From Procambarus clarkii (Eukaryota > Arthropoda > Malacostraca > Decapoda > Cambaridae): a stretch of DNA of 64,000 nucleotides. The notes beneath the pieces were generated by a model that saw only the letters and a list, made by a program, of their open reading frames with translations, was not told where the DNA came from and did no database searches. Position numbers and translations under genes: made by a program. The first letter of the stretch is position 1. Every line of letters starts with the position of its first letter. Positions 38,236 to 52,597 of the stretch are shown here, piece by piece. The DNA lies in NCBI RefSeq assembly GCF_040958095.1, contig NC_091208.1, forward strand, positions 15,467,452 to 15,531,451, read 5' to 3'.

Positions 38236-39054
38236 AATTATATTATAATTCCCAATGAAAGGGTCAAATAATAATAATAAAATAAGTGAGAACAAGGGAT
38301 ATATTTTCGGTGATTTAATGATATAAGTTGAAACAAACTTTAAGCAAAGACACACAAGAGACATGTATACCAAACAATGAATCCAGTTGAGTCATCCAAT
38401 AGTCACCAAGCATTTATTCACCAAGCACCCACTTACGAAACCTGTACATCTCTCAACAATTATAACGGCCTTGATTATATTAAAGTTAGAGCTAAACTCT
38501 CAGTGTATATACAATGAGTAGTGAGGAATATCTCTCTGTGCATGTATCTGTCCTTAATGTTTCAAATTTTACCAATAAATAACTGAAAAAATATTCCTTC
38601 TTGTGAATTTGATTGATATATTTGACTGGCATCATTGCTCACTGTATGTTGGGCTCCAAGCTCATTACCCGCGGGAGGGCTGATGGGCTTATGGCACAAC
38701 ACCAAACCAAAAGTGATCACTTACATTTACAGGTAGTGTGAAGCAAAGCACGGAGTAATTCAATGTCTACAGCGCAGGAAAGTAATCACCAATTACTTGC
38801 GATTGATGAGAGTACGGACAACACTTCTGGCTCTTCTCTACCGCAGAGTACACACCTCCGTCTTCCTAGACAGAGTGCAGTCAACGGAGCTCCCTGGCAG
38901 TTCAGACCCCTTTTATACTCCAGGAGAGGGACTTCCTGCTGGGTGGGGAGGTGGGACTTGCCGCCCTCATCCTCTGGGCGGGTGGTGGGGGAGGCAAGAC
39001 GAGTCTCACAGCTTCACGTTATGACAGCTTTTTGGGCTAGTTCATCTATTATTC
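38236..39054. other. Unique sequence, no gene recognised
   Basis: AT-rich until about 38750, then more GC-rich into the next array. No convincing coding frame. Confidence 0.45.
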
Positions 39055-40670
39055 ATCCATCCTGTGGGTGGTGGTTGACCCCACACCCTTCCTGAGGGAG
39101 GTGGTTGAACCCCACACCCTTCCTGTGGGTGGTGGTTGACCCCACACCCTTCCTGGGGGTGGTGGTTGACCCCACACCCTTCCTGTGGGTGGTGGTTGAC
39201 TTCTCACCCTTCCTGTGGGTGGTGGTTGACCTCTCACCGTTCCTGTGGGTGGTGGTTGACCCCACACCCTTCCTGGGGGTGGTGGTTGACTTCTCACCCT
39301 TCCTGTGGGTGGTGGTTGACCCCACACCCTTCCTGGGGGTGGTGGTTGACTTCTCACCCTTCCTGTGGGTGGTGGTTGACCCCACACCCTTCCTGGGGGT
39401 GGTGGTTGACTTCTCACCCTTCCTGTGGGTGGTGGTTGACCCCACACCCTTCCTGAGGGTGGTGGTTGAACCCCACACCCTAGCTGTGGGTGATGGTTTA
39501 CCCCATACCCTTCCTGAGGGTGGTGGTTGACCCCACATTCTTCCTGAGGGTGGTGGTTGACCCCACCCATCCTGTGGGTGGTGGTTGACCTCTCACCCTT
39601 CCTGAGGGTGGTGGTTGACCCCACACCCTTCCTGTGGGTGGTGGTTTACCTCACACCCTTCCTGTGGGTGGTGGTTGACCCTACACCCTTTCTGTGGGTG
39701 GTGGTTGACCCCACACCCTTCCTGTGGGTGGTGGTTGACCATACACCCTTCCTGTGGGTGGTGGTTGACCCCACACCCTTCCTGTGGGTGGTGGTTGACC
39801 ATACACCCTTCTTGAGGGTGGTGGTTGACCCCACACCCTTCCTGTGGGTGGTGGTTGACCATACACCCTTCTTGAGGGTGGTGGTTGGCCCCACCCATCC
39901 TGTAGGTGGTGGTTGACCCAACACCCATCCTGAGGGTGGTAGTTGACCGCACCCATCCTGTGGGTGGTGGTTGACCCCATACCCATCATGTGGGTGGTGG
40001 TTGACCCGACACCCATTTTGTGGGTGGGGGTTGGCCCCACACCCTTCCTGAGGGTGATGGTTGACCCCACACCCTTCCTGAGGGTGGTGGTTGACCCCAC
40101 ACCCATTTTGTGGGTGGTGGTTGACCCCCAAACCCATTTTGTGGGTGGTGGTTGACCCCACACCCTCCCTGTGGGTGGTGGTTGACCCCACACCCTTCCT
40201 GTGGGTGGTGGTTGACCCCACACCCTTCCTGTGGCTGATGGTTGACTCCACACCCTTCCTGTGGCTGATGGTTGACCCCACACCCTCCCTAAGGGTGGTG
40301 GTTGACCCCACATTCTTCCTGAGGGTGGTGGTTAACCCCACCCATCCTGTAGGTGGTGGTTGACCCCACACCCATCCTGTAGGTGGTGGTTGACCCCACA
40401 CCCATCCTGTAGGTGGTGGTTGACCCCACACCCATCCTGTAGGTGGTGGTTGACCCCACACCCATTTTGTGGGTGGTGGTTGACCCCACACCCATCCTGA
40501 GGGTGGTGGTTGACCCCACACCCATCCTGTAGGTGGTGGTTGACCCCACACCCATTTTGTGGGTGGTGGTTGACCCCACACCCATCCTGAGGGTGGTGGT
40601 TGACCCCAACCATCCTGTGGGTGGTGGTTGACTTCACCCCCACCCTGTGGGTGGCAGGCAGTGGACCTTT
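39055..40670. repeat. 30-bp minisatellite, block 1 (~54 copies)
   Basis: Unit CCTGTGGGTGGTGGTTGACC plus CCACACCCTT. Variants carry CTTCTCACC, CATACACC and CCCAT. Frames stay open on both strands because 30 is a multiple of 3. Confidence 0.96.
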
Positions 40671-40855
40671 GCACCCATCGAGTGGTGTGAAAGCGGGTAA
40701 GGTAACAAAGGTACATAACGGGCTCAGGAGCTTAGTATTTATATCACTAAACAGGTTGCAATCATAGCAAGTTAAAGAACTTAACAACAACAATCTATCA
40801 GTTAATTACATTTGCGGTGAGGTACCTTCATGTTATTTGGTTTGCTAATACACTC
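40671..40855. other. Unique island between the two 30-bp blocks
   Basis: 185 bp without the repeat and without a gene. Confidence 0.7.
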
Positions 40856-41810
40856 CACACCAATGCTGTGGGCGGCGGTGGACCCCCGCACCCATGCTGT
40901 TGACGGCGGTGAACCCCCACAACCATGCTGTGGGTGGCCGTGGATCCCACACCCATGCTGTGGGCGGCGGTGGACCCCATACCCATATTGTGGGCGGTGG
41001 TGGACCCCACACCCATGCTGTGGGTAGTGGTTGACCCCACACCCTTCCTGTGGGTAGTGGGTGACCTCACACCCTTCCTGTGGGTAGTGGTTGATCCCAC
41101 ACCCTTCCTGTGGGTGGTGGTTGACCCCACACCCTTCCTGTGGGTGGTGGTAGACCCCACACCCTTCCTGTGGGTAGTGGGTGACCTCACACCCTTCCTG
41201 TGGGTATTGGTTGATCCCACACCCTTCCTGTGGGTGGTGGTTGACCCCATACTCTTCCTGTGGGTGGTGGTTGACCCCACACCCTTCCTGTGGGTGGTGG
41301 GTTGACCCCACACCCACCCTGTGGGTAGTGATTGACCCCACACCCACCCTGTGGGTAGTAGTTGACCCCACACCCTTCCTGTGGGTAGTGGTTGACCCCA
41401 CACCCACCCTGTGGGTGGTGGTTGACCTCACACTCTTCCTGTGGGTAGTGGTTGACCCCACACCCTTCCTGTGGGTGGTGGTTGACCCCACACCCTTCCT
41501 GTGGGTAGTGGTTGACCCCACACCCTTCCTGTGGGTGGTGGTTGACCCCACACCCTTCCTGTGGGTGGTGGTTGACCCCACACCCACCCTGTGGGTAGTG
41601 GTTGACCCCACACCCTTCCTGTGGGTAGTGGTTGACCTCACACCTACCCTGTGGGTAGTGGTTGACCCCACACCCACCCTGTGGGTAGTGGTTGACCCCA
41701 CACCCTTCCTGTGGGTAGTGGTTGACCCCACACCCTTCCTGTGGGTGGTGGTTGACCCCACACCCTTCCTGTGGGTAGTGGTTGACACTACACACATCCT
41801 GTGGGTCACC
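40856..41810. repeat. 30-bp minisatellite, block 2 (~32 copies)
   Basis: Same unit and orientation as block 1. The first few units are a GC-richer variant (CATGCTGTGGGCGGCGGTGG). Confidence 0.96.
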
Positions 41811-43308
41811 CATCAGCCCCCATCACCCATCACCACCCATCACCCCCCATCACCCATCACCATCCATCACCCATCACCCTTCGTCACCCATCACCAATCA
41901 TCACCCATCACCACCTATCATCAGCCATCATCACCAATCATCACTCATCACCAATCATCACCCATCACCACTTATCACCCATCACCACTTATCACCCATC
42001 ACCACTTATCACCCATCACCACTTATCATCCATCATCACCCATCACCCATTATCACCTATCACCACCCATCATCACCCATCACCCATCATCACCCATCAC
42101 CACTTATCACCCATCACCACTTATCACCCATCACCACTTATCACCCATCACCCATCACCAACTTTCACCCATCCCCCATCACCACCCATCACCCATCATC
42201 ACCCATCACCCATTATCACCCATCACCACCCACCACCCATCACCATCCATCATCATCCATCACCACCCTTCACCATCTATCACCCATCACCCATCGCCCA
42301 TTATCACCACCTATCACGCATCACCTCCCATCATCACCCGTCACCCGTCACCACCCATCACCACTTATCACCCATCACCACCCATCACTACCCATCACCC
42401 ATCATCACCCATCACCTCCCATCACCCATCACCACCTATCACCCATCATCACCCATCACCCATCATCACCCATCACCTCCCATCACCCATCACCACCTAT
42501 CACCCATCATCACCCATCACCACCCACCACCCATCACCATCCATCATCACCCATCACCACCCTTCACCCTTCACCATCTATCACCCATCATCACCCATCA
42601 CCTAGTATCACCCATCACCACCCATCATTACTCATCACCATCCATCACTCATCACCAACCATCACCCATCACCACTCATCATCACCCATCACCCAGCACC
42701 CCATCACCTATCACCCCATCACCCACCACCACCCATCATCACCCATCACCCACCACCACCCATCATCACCCATCATCACCCATCCCCCATCATCACCCAT
42801 CACCACTCATCCCCCATCATCACCCATTACCACCCATCACCACCCATCACCACCCATCACCACTCATCACCACCCATCCCCCATCATCAATCACCTCCCA
42901 TCACCTATCACCACTCATCACCCATCACACATCACTACCCATCACCCATCATCACCCATCACTACCCATCACCACCCATCACCACCCATCACTACCCATC
43001 ACCACCCATCACACATCACCACCCATCACTACCCATCACCCATCATCACCCATCACCTCCCATCACCCATCACCACTTATCACCCATCATCACCCATCAC
43101 CACTTATCACCCATTATCACCCATCACCACCCATCACCTCCCATCACCCATCACCCATTATCACCGATTATCACCCATCACCACATATCATCACCCATTA
43201 CCACCCATCACGACCCATCACCCAACATCACCCATCCCCATCACCCATCACCACCCATCCCCATCACTCATCACCCATCACCACCCATCACCCATCACCC
43301 ATCACCCA
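41811..43308. repeat. CATCACC-type minisatellite (~1.5 kb)
   Basis: Mixtures of CATCACC, CATCATCACC and CATCACCAC. It follows block 2 without a break, at CACCCATCAG. Confidence 0.96.
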
Positions 43309-43325
43309 TAGTAGTAGAAATTGAT

Positions 43326-43748
43326 ATGGGTGTTTCACTAGCAGTGACAAAGAGAATACTTAAACAAATATCTAATGAAGATCTCACCGACCTAACAAAT
43401 TCACAAAGACCTGAAAGTTGTAGTATTAAATATTATGATAGATATCGTGAGGAGGCATTCACATATGGGACAAATAGAACAAGAACTCGGCAATGTGATG
43501 TTATAGTGGCCAGAATACGCCTGGGATATAGACGTATCTGGCAGCTCTCTCAAAACCCAAATGTCGAGTACACATGTGTCAACTTTGTGAAAGAGAAAAC
43601 ATGTACTCACTTGAACATTATATTGTAGAATGTCCCATACTGACTGACTTTCGCCCTCCTGGGCTGAGGTATGCTGAACTCTGTAACTACTATATGAGTA
43701 CTGGAACACTTGGTGATATATTGGACTTGTACCCTAGATTAACCATGT
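43326..43748 (+). pseudogene. C-terminal tail of an RNase H-type LINE, frame-shifted
   Basis: Encodes RTRQCDVIVARIRLGYRR, the segment that follows RNase H in I/Jockey-like ORF2 proteins. After a +1/-1 change near 43570 it encodes a Cys/His segment, MCQLCERENMYSLEHYIVEC, and ends at TAA 43746-43748. The upstream part is replaced by the CATCACC array. Same general class as the LINE at 9836 but a different family. Confidence 0.7.
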
Positions 43749-43865
43749 AATGTAACTATATAACCTGAGCTTGTAAAAGCATCTTAATCACCTTCAGTGG
43801 TTAAGTTCTTAATTGCACACTAGTTTCTCTTGTAAGCTATCTCACCCTGTCAGAGTAAAAGAGAC

Positions 43866-43912
43866 AAATATATGTGTATGTATATGTATATATGTATGTA
43901 TGTATGTATGTA

Positions 43913-43945
<33 letters not shown>

Positions 43946-44028
43946 GTGTATGTATGTATGTGTGTGTGTGTATGTATGTGTGTGTGTGTATGTATGTATG
44001 TGTGTGTGTATATATGTGTATATACAGT
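43866..44028. repeat. (TATG)n/(TG)n microsatellite
   Basis: Compound TGTA/TGTG repeats. Confidence 0.95.
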
Positions 44029-46029
44029 ATAAAGCTGATCAGAATTGCATTTCACCATTATAAATTCACATTAATGCATTCATAAATCTGTGTATGTATT
44101 TACGTACGTAGCTGAGCCTAACAATTTAAAAGCACTACGATCACCTTCTGTGGTTGTTCAGTAAATCTCTGAACTGTACGTTTGACAAATCTTTCACCCT
44201 GTCCATGGAGGACAGAAGAAAATGTATATATGCTGGTTAGCATTGTAAATGTGTGGCCACGTCTGTGGTTGAAAATAATAATAATAAAAAAAAAACATCA
44301 CCAATATATTAAAGTACTTATAACAGTTATTCGTCGGCCGTTCAGAAAAAGTCTAATGCACCCAATAGTAAAGTTTTATTTTATAATGCTTTAAATACTC
44401 CAAATTGCAAGTTAAAAATTGTAGTATTGAAGATGCAACTTACCCTAACCTGTCCTAGGCCTAAATAAGTCGGCCTAGGGCTAAATAAGCCGGCTTAGGC
44501 CTAAATAAGCCGGCCTAGGCCTAACATTCTCCATATTAGATCTAATTTAGAACAAAAATGTGCTATATTAGGCCAGAAAGTTCAGTTTGAGAACAGAACC
44601 AAGATCTGTTCAGTGTTCTTTACTGAACAGAGCCGCTCACAGACGTGTGTTTCCAAACTTCAGAAGTAATTCCAAGTATTGATAAAATGTGCTAACATTA
44701 ACACCGAAAATCTTTTCACTGAAAACAACCACAATATCATTTATTTATTTCTAGCTGAAAAAAATGTGGTGCTTCATTAAAACTGAATGAATACACGCTA
44801 CAGAAAAGGGAGAAATCTTTCTTGAGGTATGTAAAGTCTGTGTCGATGTCAACGCCATCTGTTAAACGCACTCGACTCCATTTTCTCTTACCCGGTGGAA
44901 CGCTGTGCGCTTACTGACACCTGCGCAGTTTCCTTCTTACTATACAATTTTAATTCTTTCGAGGGTTGAGGGTACTTTGGTCGACAACAGGCAGTTCACT
45001 CGGAGTGACCAGCAAGAGCAGTCCCAAACGCAAGACTTGTTTCAGTATGAACAAGTAAGCGTTGATGGAGACAGTAAGTTGTCTGTGATAGCCAGCAAGC
45101 TATTGGTGATTGGACCGACGTATCCCGGGGTGGCCCAGTTGTATTACTACATGGAATTAGCGTCCATCTGTCCTCTAAGTTTTGTCTTCTTGTTATAGGT
45201 GAAGCTTTTAGAGGAAGCCAACCAGCGTGTTGCTGGAGTTTCGAGGTAATATTTTAACACCATGTGGTAGTGTTTAACACCCTACACCCTGTCATACTGT
45301 GAAGGACTGGCCCGGGAATTGCTGAGAAAGGTGGACTCGCTGGCGTGAGGACCTTAAAAGAAAGGCTCAGGGAAGAAACGTTAAAGTACGAAGGAGGATT
45401 CGTCAGGATAGAAAATCACAGTTCTTTTATTGTGCTTCGTGTGACAGTGGCACCCGCGGGGTTATATGGCATAAGTGTACATAATTAAGAAGTAAACATG
45501 GTAATGGTTTTTATTTAGTGTTCTTTATCCCACATTCCCGTTGGACTGACAATTATTGCCAGCTCTTAATAACTTACCTAAGACTCGAGGTTGGATCTGG
45601 TAACAAGAAGCACTAAGGCCCCCGTAGAAAGTTCAATGCAAACAACCAGGTTATAACCTGAGGCTGTAACACAGCAGTACTTTAGTGAGTATCAGGCTTG
45701 CATGCAGGAACTTAAATCTTCCGTCAGTACTTTAATGTGAGAGTATCAGTCTTACGGGGATTTCAAGGTTGAAAATTTGTGAAAAATTACCCCTTTTCAC
45801 CACTTATCAAAAGTGTCGAAAAATTAATTAAAACTATTTAATTAGTAATTAAAAATTACTAATTAGTAATTTTTCAACTCCGATACACAAGTGTATAATT
45901 CTGTAATAATTATGTGTATAAGTGTAATAATTATGTGTATAATTAAATTATAAGTGAATAATTAAATTGTGTATAATTCACCATTGACACCTGACTGGAG
46001 TGTGATGACAGGTGCGTGCATACATATAC
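44029..46029. other. No gene recognised; small CCTAGGCCTAAATAAG repeat
   Basis: A 20-bp unit (CCTAGGCCTAAATAAGCCGG) occurs about three and a half times at 44455-44523. 44840-45480 is GC-balanced and LTR-like in composition but no ends were found. Confidence 0.45.
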
Positions 46030-49000
46030 GTACGCACCCCCCAACATGCACACGCACCCCCCCAACATGCACACGCACCCCCCCCCCAACATGCACACGC
46101 ACCCCCCCAACATGCACACGCACCCCCCAACATGCACACGCACTCCCAACATGCACACGCACCCCCAACATGCACACGCACCCCCCCCCCCAACATGCAC
46201 ACGCACCCCCCCCAACATGCACATGCACCCCCCCCCAACATGCACACGCACCCCCCCCCCCAACATGCACACGCACCCCCCCCCCAACATACACACGCAC
46301 CCCCAACATGCACACGCACTCCCAACATGCACACGCACCCCCCAACATGCACACGCACCCCCCAACATGCACACGCACCCCCAACATGCACACGCACCCC
46401 CCAACATGCACACGCACCCCCCCAACATGCACACGCACCCCCCCAACATGCACACGCACCCCACCCCAACATGCACACGCACCCCCCCAACATGCACACG
46501 CACCCCCCCCCAACATGCACACGCACCCCCCCCCAACATGCACACGCACCCCCCAACATGCACACGCACTCCCAACATGCACACGCACCCCCAACATGCA
46601 CACGCACCCCCAACATGCACACGCACCCCCCCCCCCAACATGCACACGCACCCCCCCCAACATGCAAACGCACCCCCCCAACATACACACGCACCCCCAA
46701 CATGCACACGCACTCCCAACATGAACACGCACCCCCAACATGCACACGCACTCCCAACATGCTCACGCACTCCCAACATGCACACGCACCCCCAACATGC
46801 ACACGCACCCCCCCCAACATGCACACGCACCCCCCCCCCCCAAAATGCACACGCACCCCCAACATGCACACGCACTCCCAACATGCACACGCACCCCCAA
46901 CATGCACACGCACCCCCAACATGCACACGCACCCCCAACATGCACACGCACCCCCCCCCCCCAGCATGCACACGCACCCCCAACATGCACACGCACCCCC
47001 CCAACATGCACACGCACCCCCCCAACATGCACACGCACACCCCCCCAACATGCACACGCACCCCCCCCCCAACATGCACACGCACCCCCCCCCAACATGC
47101 ACACGCACCCCCCCCCCAACATGCACACGCACCCCCCAACATGCACACGCACCCCCCAACATGAACACGCACCCCCCCCAACATGCACACGCACCACCCC
47201 AACATGCACACGCACCCCCCCAACATGCACACGCACCCCTCCAACATGCACACGCACCCCCCCAACATGCACACGCACCCCCCAACATGCACACACACAC
47301 CCCCCCAACATGCACACGCAGCCCCCAACATGCACACGCACCCCCCAACATGCACACGCACCCCCCAACATGCACACGCACCCCCCCAACATTCACACGC
47401 ACCCCCCAACATGCACACGCACCCCCCCCCCAACATTCACACGCACCCCCCAACATGCACACGCAGCCCCCAACATGTACACGCAGCCCCCAACATGCAC
47501 ACGCACCCCCCCAACATGCACACGCACCCCCCCCCAACATGCACATGCACCCCCCAACATGCACAGGCACCCCCCAACATGCACACGCATCCCCCCAACA
47601 TGCACACGCATCCCTCCAACATGCACACGCACCTCCCAACATGCACACGCAGCCCCCAACATGCACACGTACCCCTCCAACATGCACACGCACCCCCCAA
47701 CATGCACACGCACCCCCCCAACATGCACACGCATCCCCCCAACATGCACACGCATCCCCAACATGCACACGCATCCTCCCAACATGCACACGCATCCCCC
47801 CAACATGCACACGCACCTCCCAACATGCACACGCACCCCCCAGCATGCACACGCACCCCCCCCCAACATGTACACGCACCTCCCAACATGTACACGCACC
47901 TCCCAACATGCACACGCAGCCCCAACATGCACACGCAGCCCCAACATGCACACGCACCCCCCCCCCAACATGCACACGCACACCCCCCTCAACATGCACA
48001 CGCACCCCCCCCCCCAACATGCACACACCCCCCCCCCCCAGCATGCACACGCACCCCCCCCAAAATGCACACGCACCCCCCAGCATGCACACGCCGCCCC
48101 AACATGCACACGCACCCCCCAGCATGCACACGCGCCCCCCAGCATGCACACGCACCCCCCAGCATGCACACGCACCCCCAACATGCACACGCACCCCCAA
48201 CATGCACACGCACCCCCCAACATGCACACGCACCCCCCAACATGCACACGCACCCCCCAACATGCACACGCAACCCCCAACATGCACACGCACCCCCCCA
48301 ACATGCACACGCCGCCCCAACATGCACACGCACCCCCCAGCATGCACACGCACCCCCAACATGCACACGCACCCCCCAACATGCACACGCACCCCCAACA
48401 TGCACACGCAGCCCCCAACATGCACACGCACCCCCCAACATGCACACGCCGCCCCAACATGCACACGCACCCCCAACATGCACACGCACCCCCCAACATG
48501 CACACGCACCCCCCAGCATGCACACGCACCCCCCAGCATGCACACGCAGCCCCCAGCATGCACACGCAGCCCCCAACAAGCACACGCACCCCCCAACATG
48601 CACACGCAGCCCCCCAACATGCACACGCACCCCCCAACATGCACACGCACCCCCCAACATCCACATGCACCCCCCAACATGCACACACACCCCCCAACAT
48701 GCACACGCACCCCCCAACATGCACACGCACCCCCCAACATGCACACGCACCCCCCAACATACACACGCACCCCCCAACATCCACACGCCCCCCCCAACAT
48801 GCACACGCACCTCCCAACATGCACACGCATCCCCCAACATGCACACGCACCCCCCAACATGCACACGCACCCCCCAACATGCACACGCAGCCCCAACATG
48901 CACACGCACCCCCCAACATGCACACGCACCCCCCCCAACATGCACACGCACCCCCCTCCCAACATGCACACGCAGCCGCAACATGCGCACGCACCCCCCA

Positions 49001-49725
49001 ACATGCACACGCAGCCCCAACATTCACACGCACCCCCCCAACATGCACACGCAGCCCCAACATGCACACGCACCCCCCCAACATGCACACGCACCCCCCC
49101 CCCAACATGCACACGCACCCCCCCCCAACATGCACACGCACCCCCCAACATGCACACGCACCCCCCAACATTCACACGCAGCCCCCAGCATGCACACGCA
49201 TCCCCCCAGCATGCACACGCACCCCCCAACATGCACACGCACCCCCCAACATGCACACGCACCCCCCAACATGCACACGCAGCCCCAACATGAACACGCA
49301 GCCCCCAACATGCACACGCAGCCCCCAACATGCACACGCACCCCCCAACATGCACACGCACCCCCCAACATGCACACGCAGCACCAACATGAACACGCAG
49401 CCCCCAGCATGCACACGCACCCCCCCCCCCCCCAACATGCACACGCACCCCCCAACATTCACACGCAGCCCCAACATGAACACGCAGCCCCCAACATGCA
49501 CACGCACCCCCAACATGCACACGCAGCCCCCAGCATGCACACGCACCCCCCCCCCCCCAACATGCACACGCAGCCCCAACATGAACACGCAGCCCCCAAC
49601 ATGCACACGCAGCCCCAACATGAACACGCAGCCCCCAGCATGCACACGCACCCCCCCAACATGCACACGCAGCCCCAACATGAACACGCAGCCCCCAGCA
49701 TGCACACGCACCCCCAACATGCACA
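46030..49725. repeat. ~20-bp C-run minisatellite, ~185 copies (3.7 kb)
   Basis: Unit C(4-11)AACATGCACACGCA. The C-run length varies; later units often have GCAGCCCC or AACATGAACACG. Frames of up to 1,248 codons arise because the unit has no stop in most frames on either strand; they are not genes. Confidence 0.97.
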
Positions 49726-50747
49726 TTATTAATGCGTCCTTACAGCTTTGTGTTCAGGTAATTTAAATGTTTTGTTATATCCATCATGAATGCCAGATGT
49801 TTAACCCATACATTTTCATTCAGTTCATGCATTTGTGTATTGTTAAAAATAAATGTGTATTTCATCGTGCAGCCAATCACAGCGCGCTAGTATAGCTCCC
49901 TGACTTAACTATCGCACATCATTGTGATTTGGCAGTTGAGCTGCCTGGTTAAGATGTCTTGCTCTTACAAAGTTGACTATCATTACGATGACACCCATCA
50001 CATTATTCAGTGTTATACTTCACATCATTTCACTTTGAATAATGCATCAGAAATGGTGCAAGACCACTACGGCCTCACCGGAGCCCGTGCTACTTGGAAT
50101 TTTTTTCAGAGTGGCTGAATCCAAAATAACAACATCGGAGATGGTGATGTTTATGGTTGAGGTGTATAGCCAGACTCCAAGCTTGTCTCCAGTAAACACT
50201 TAATTTGTCAAGCTTTCCTGCCAGCTTAGTAGATGTCATCCCTGCTGCTGTTCTCTTTACTGCTGTCACTTCCAGGAAGTCGTCCGGAGCGCTACTTGAT
50301 CACGGACAACTAATGTTTACTGTACTCACATTCACACACATCTTGTGCTATGGCACCTTCAAGCGCCTCTCTCTTTTTAAGTGACAAAAACTGCATATGG
50401 CCACTACATACACAATTCTTATAACAGTGTTAGGTGTCCTCAAGGTGCGACTGAGGTGAGTGGGCCGCGGGCCGCATATGGAAGGCTGACGGGCCGCTAT
50501 AGGATGAGGCTTTCAGCTAAGGATGGCTGCCCAGCATCAGTCACATCATTTGCTGTGTAAAGGATTAGAGTGAGAGATGACAGTCACTCACAAGTCTCTC
50601 TCGGCTCCCCCGTACCTCCCACAAGCTGTCTTGACCCCGGGTGTACTCGTCCCGGGGTCAGCACGACCGGCTCACCGAACTTGTTAGTCACTTCACACCT
50701 GGGGGACCGTTCCTCCGTCTGCTGGAGGCTGTGCTCTGTTACGTTGT
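49726..50747. other. Unique sequence between arrays
   Basis: A 54-codon frame from 49954 (MSCSYKVDYHYDDTHHIIQC) has no recognised domain. Confidence 0.4.
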
Positions 50748-52597
50748 CGCCTACACCTGTGATGCTGTCTCTACACCCTACTGTGATGTCACCCACACCT
50801 GTGATGCTGTCTCTACACCATACTGTGATGTCACCCACACCTGTGATGCTGTCTCTACACCCTACTGTGATGTCACCCACACCTGTGGTGCTGTCTCTAC
50901 ACCCTACTGTGATGTCACCCACACCTGTGATGCTGTCTCTACACCCTACTGTGATGTCACCCACACCTGTGATGCTGTCTCTACACCCTACTGTGATGTC
51001 ACCCACACCTGTGATGCTGTCTCTACACCCTACTGTGCTGTCATCCACACCTGTGGTGCTGTCTCTACACCCTACTGTGCTCTCACCCACACCTGTGATG
51101 CTGTCTCTACACCCTACTGTGATGTCACCCACACCTGTGATGCTGTCTCTACACCCTACTGTGATGTCACCCACACCTGTGATGCTGTCTCTACACCCTA
51201 CTGTGCAGTCATCCACACCTGTGGTGCTGTCTCTACACCCTACTGTGCTCTCACCCACACCTGTGATGCTGTCTCTACACCCTACTGTGATGTCACCCAC
51301 ACCTGTGATGTAGTCTCTACACCCTACTGTGCTCTCACCCACACCTGTGATGCTGTCTCTACACCCTACTGTGATGTCACCCACACCTGTGATGCTGTCT
51401 CTACACCCTACTGTGATGTAGTCTCTACACCCTACTGTGATGTCACCACACCTGTGATGCTGTCTCTACACCCTACTGTGATGTCACCCACACCTGTGGT
51501 GCTGTCTCTACACCCTACTGTGATGTCACCCACACCTGTGATGCTGTCTCTACACCCTACTGTGATGTCACCCACACCTGTGGTGCTGTCTCTACACCCT
51601 ACTGTGATGTCACCCACACCTGTGATGCTGTCTCTACACCCTACTGTGCTCTCACCCACACCTGTGATGCTGTCTCTATACCCAACTGTGATGTCACCCA
51701 CACCTGTGATGCTGTCTCTACACCCTACTGTGATGTCACCCACACCTGTGATGTAGTCTCTACACCCTATTGTGATGTCACCCACACCTGTGATGCTGTC
51801 TCTATACCCTACTGTGATGTCACCCACACCTGTGATGCTGTCTCTACACCCTACTGTGATGTCACCCACACCTGTGATGCTGTCTCTACACCCTACTGTG
51901 CTGTCACCCACACCTGTGATGCTGTCTCTACACCCTACTGTGATGTCACCCACACCTGTGATGCTGTCTCTACACCCTACTGTGCTCTCACCCACACCTG
52001 TGATGCTGTCTCTATACCCTACTGTGATGTCACCCACACCTGTGATGCTGTCTCTACGGCCTACTGTGATGTCACCCACACCTGTGATGCTGTCTCTACA
52101 CCATACTGTGCTGTCATCCACACCTGTGATGCTGTCTCTACACCCTACTGTGCTCTCACCCACACCTGTGATGCTGTCTCTACACCCTACTGTGATGTCA
52201 CCCACACCTGTGATGCTGTCTCTACACCCTACTGTGCTGTCACCCACACCTGTGATGCTGTCTCTACACCCTACTGTGCTCTCACCCACACCTGTGATGC
52301 TGTCTCTACACCCTACTGTGATGTCACCCACACCTGTGATGCTGTCTCTACACCATACTGTGCTGTCATCCACACCTGTGATGCTGTCTCTACACCCTAC
52401 TGTGATGTCACCCACACCTGTGATGCTGTCTCTACACCCTACTGTGATGTCACCCACACCTGTGATGCTGTCTCTACACCATACTGTGCTGTCATCCACA
52501 CCTGTGATGCTGTCTCTACACCCTACTGTGATGTCACCCACACCTGTAATGCCGTCTCTACACCCTACTGTGCAGTCACCCACACCTGTGATGCAAG
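50748..52597. repeat. 42-bp minisatellite, ~44 copies
   Basis: Unit of 14 codons (CACACCTGTGATGCTGTCTC plus TACACCCTACTGTGATGTCACC) with variants GATGTAGTC and GTGCTCTC. Open on both strands by composition. Confidence 0.97.

Noticed and set aside
39049-43324. Long Pro/His/Thr-rich or Gly-rich frames (up to 509 codons)
   Set aside because: Products of the 30-bp and CATCACC arrays; overlapping frames on both strands are equally open.
45978-49724. Open frames of 1,248, 1,093, 1,008 and 849 codons on both strands
   Set aside because: They are translations of the 20-bp C-run minisatellite. Frames are open on both strands, change with C-run length, and have no start context or domain.
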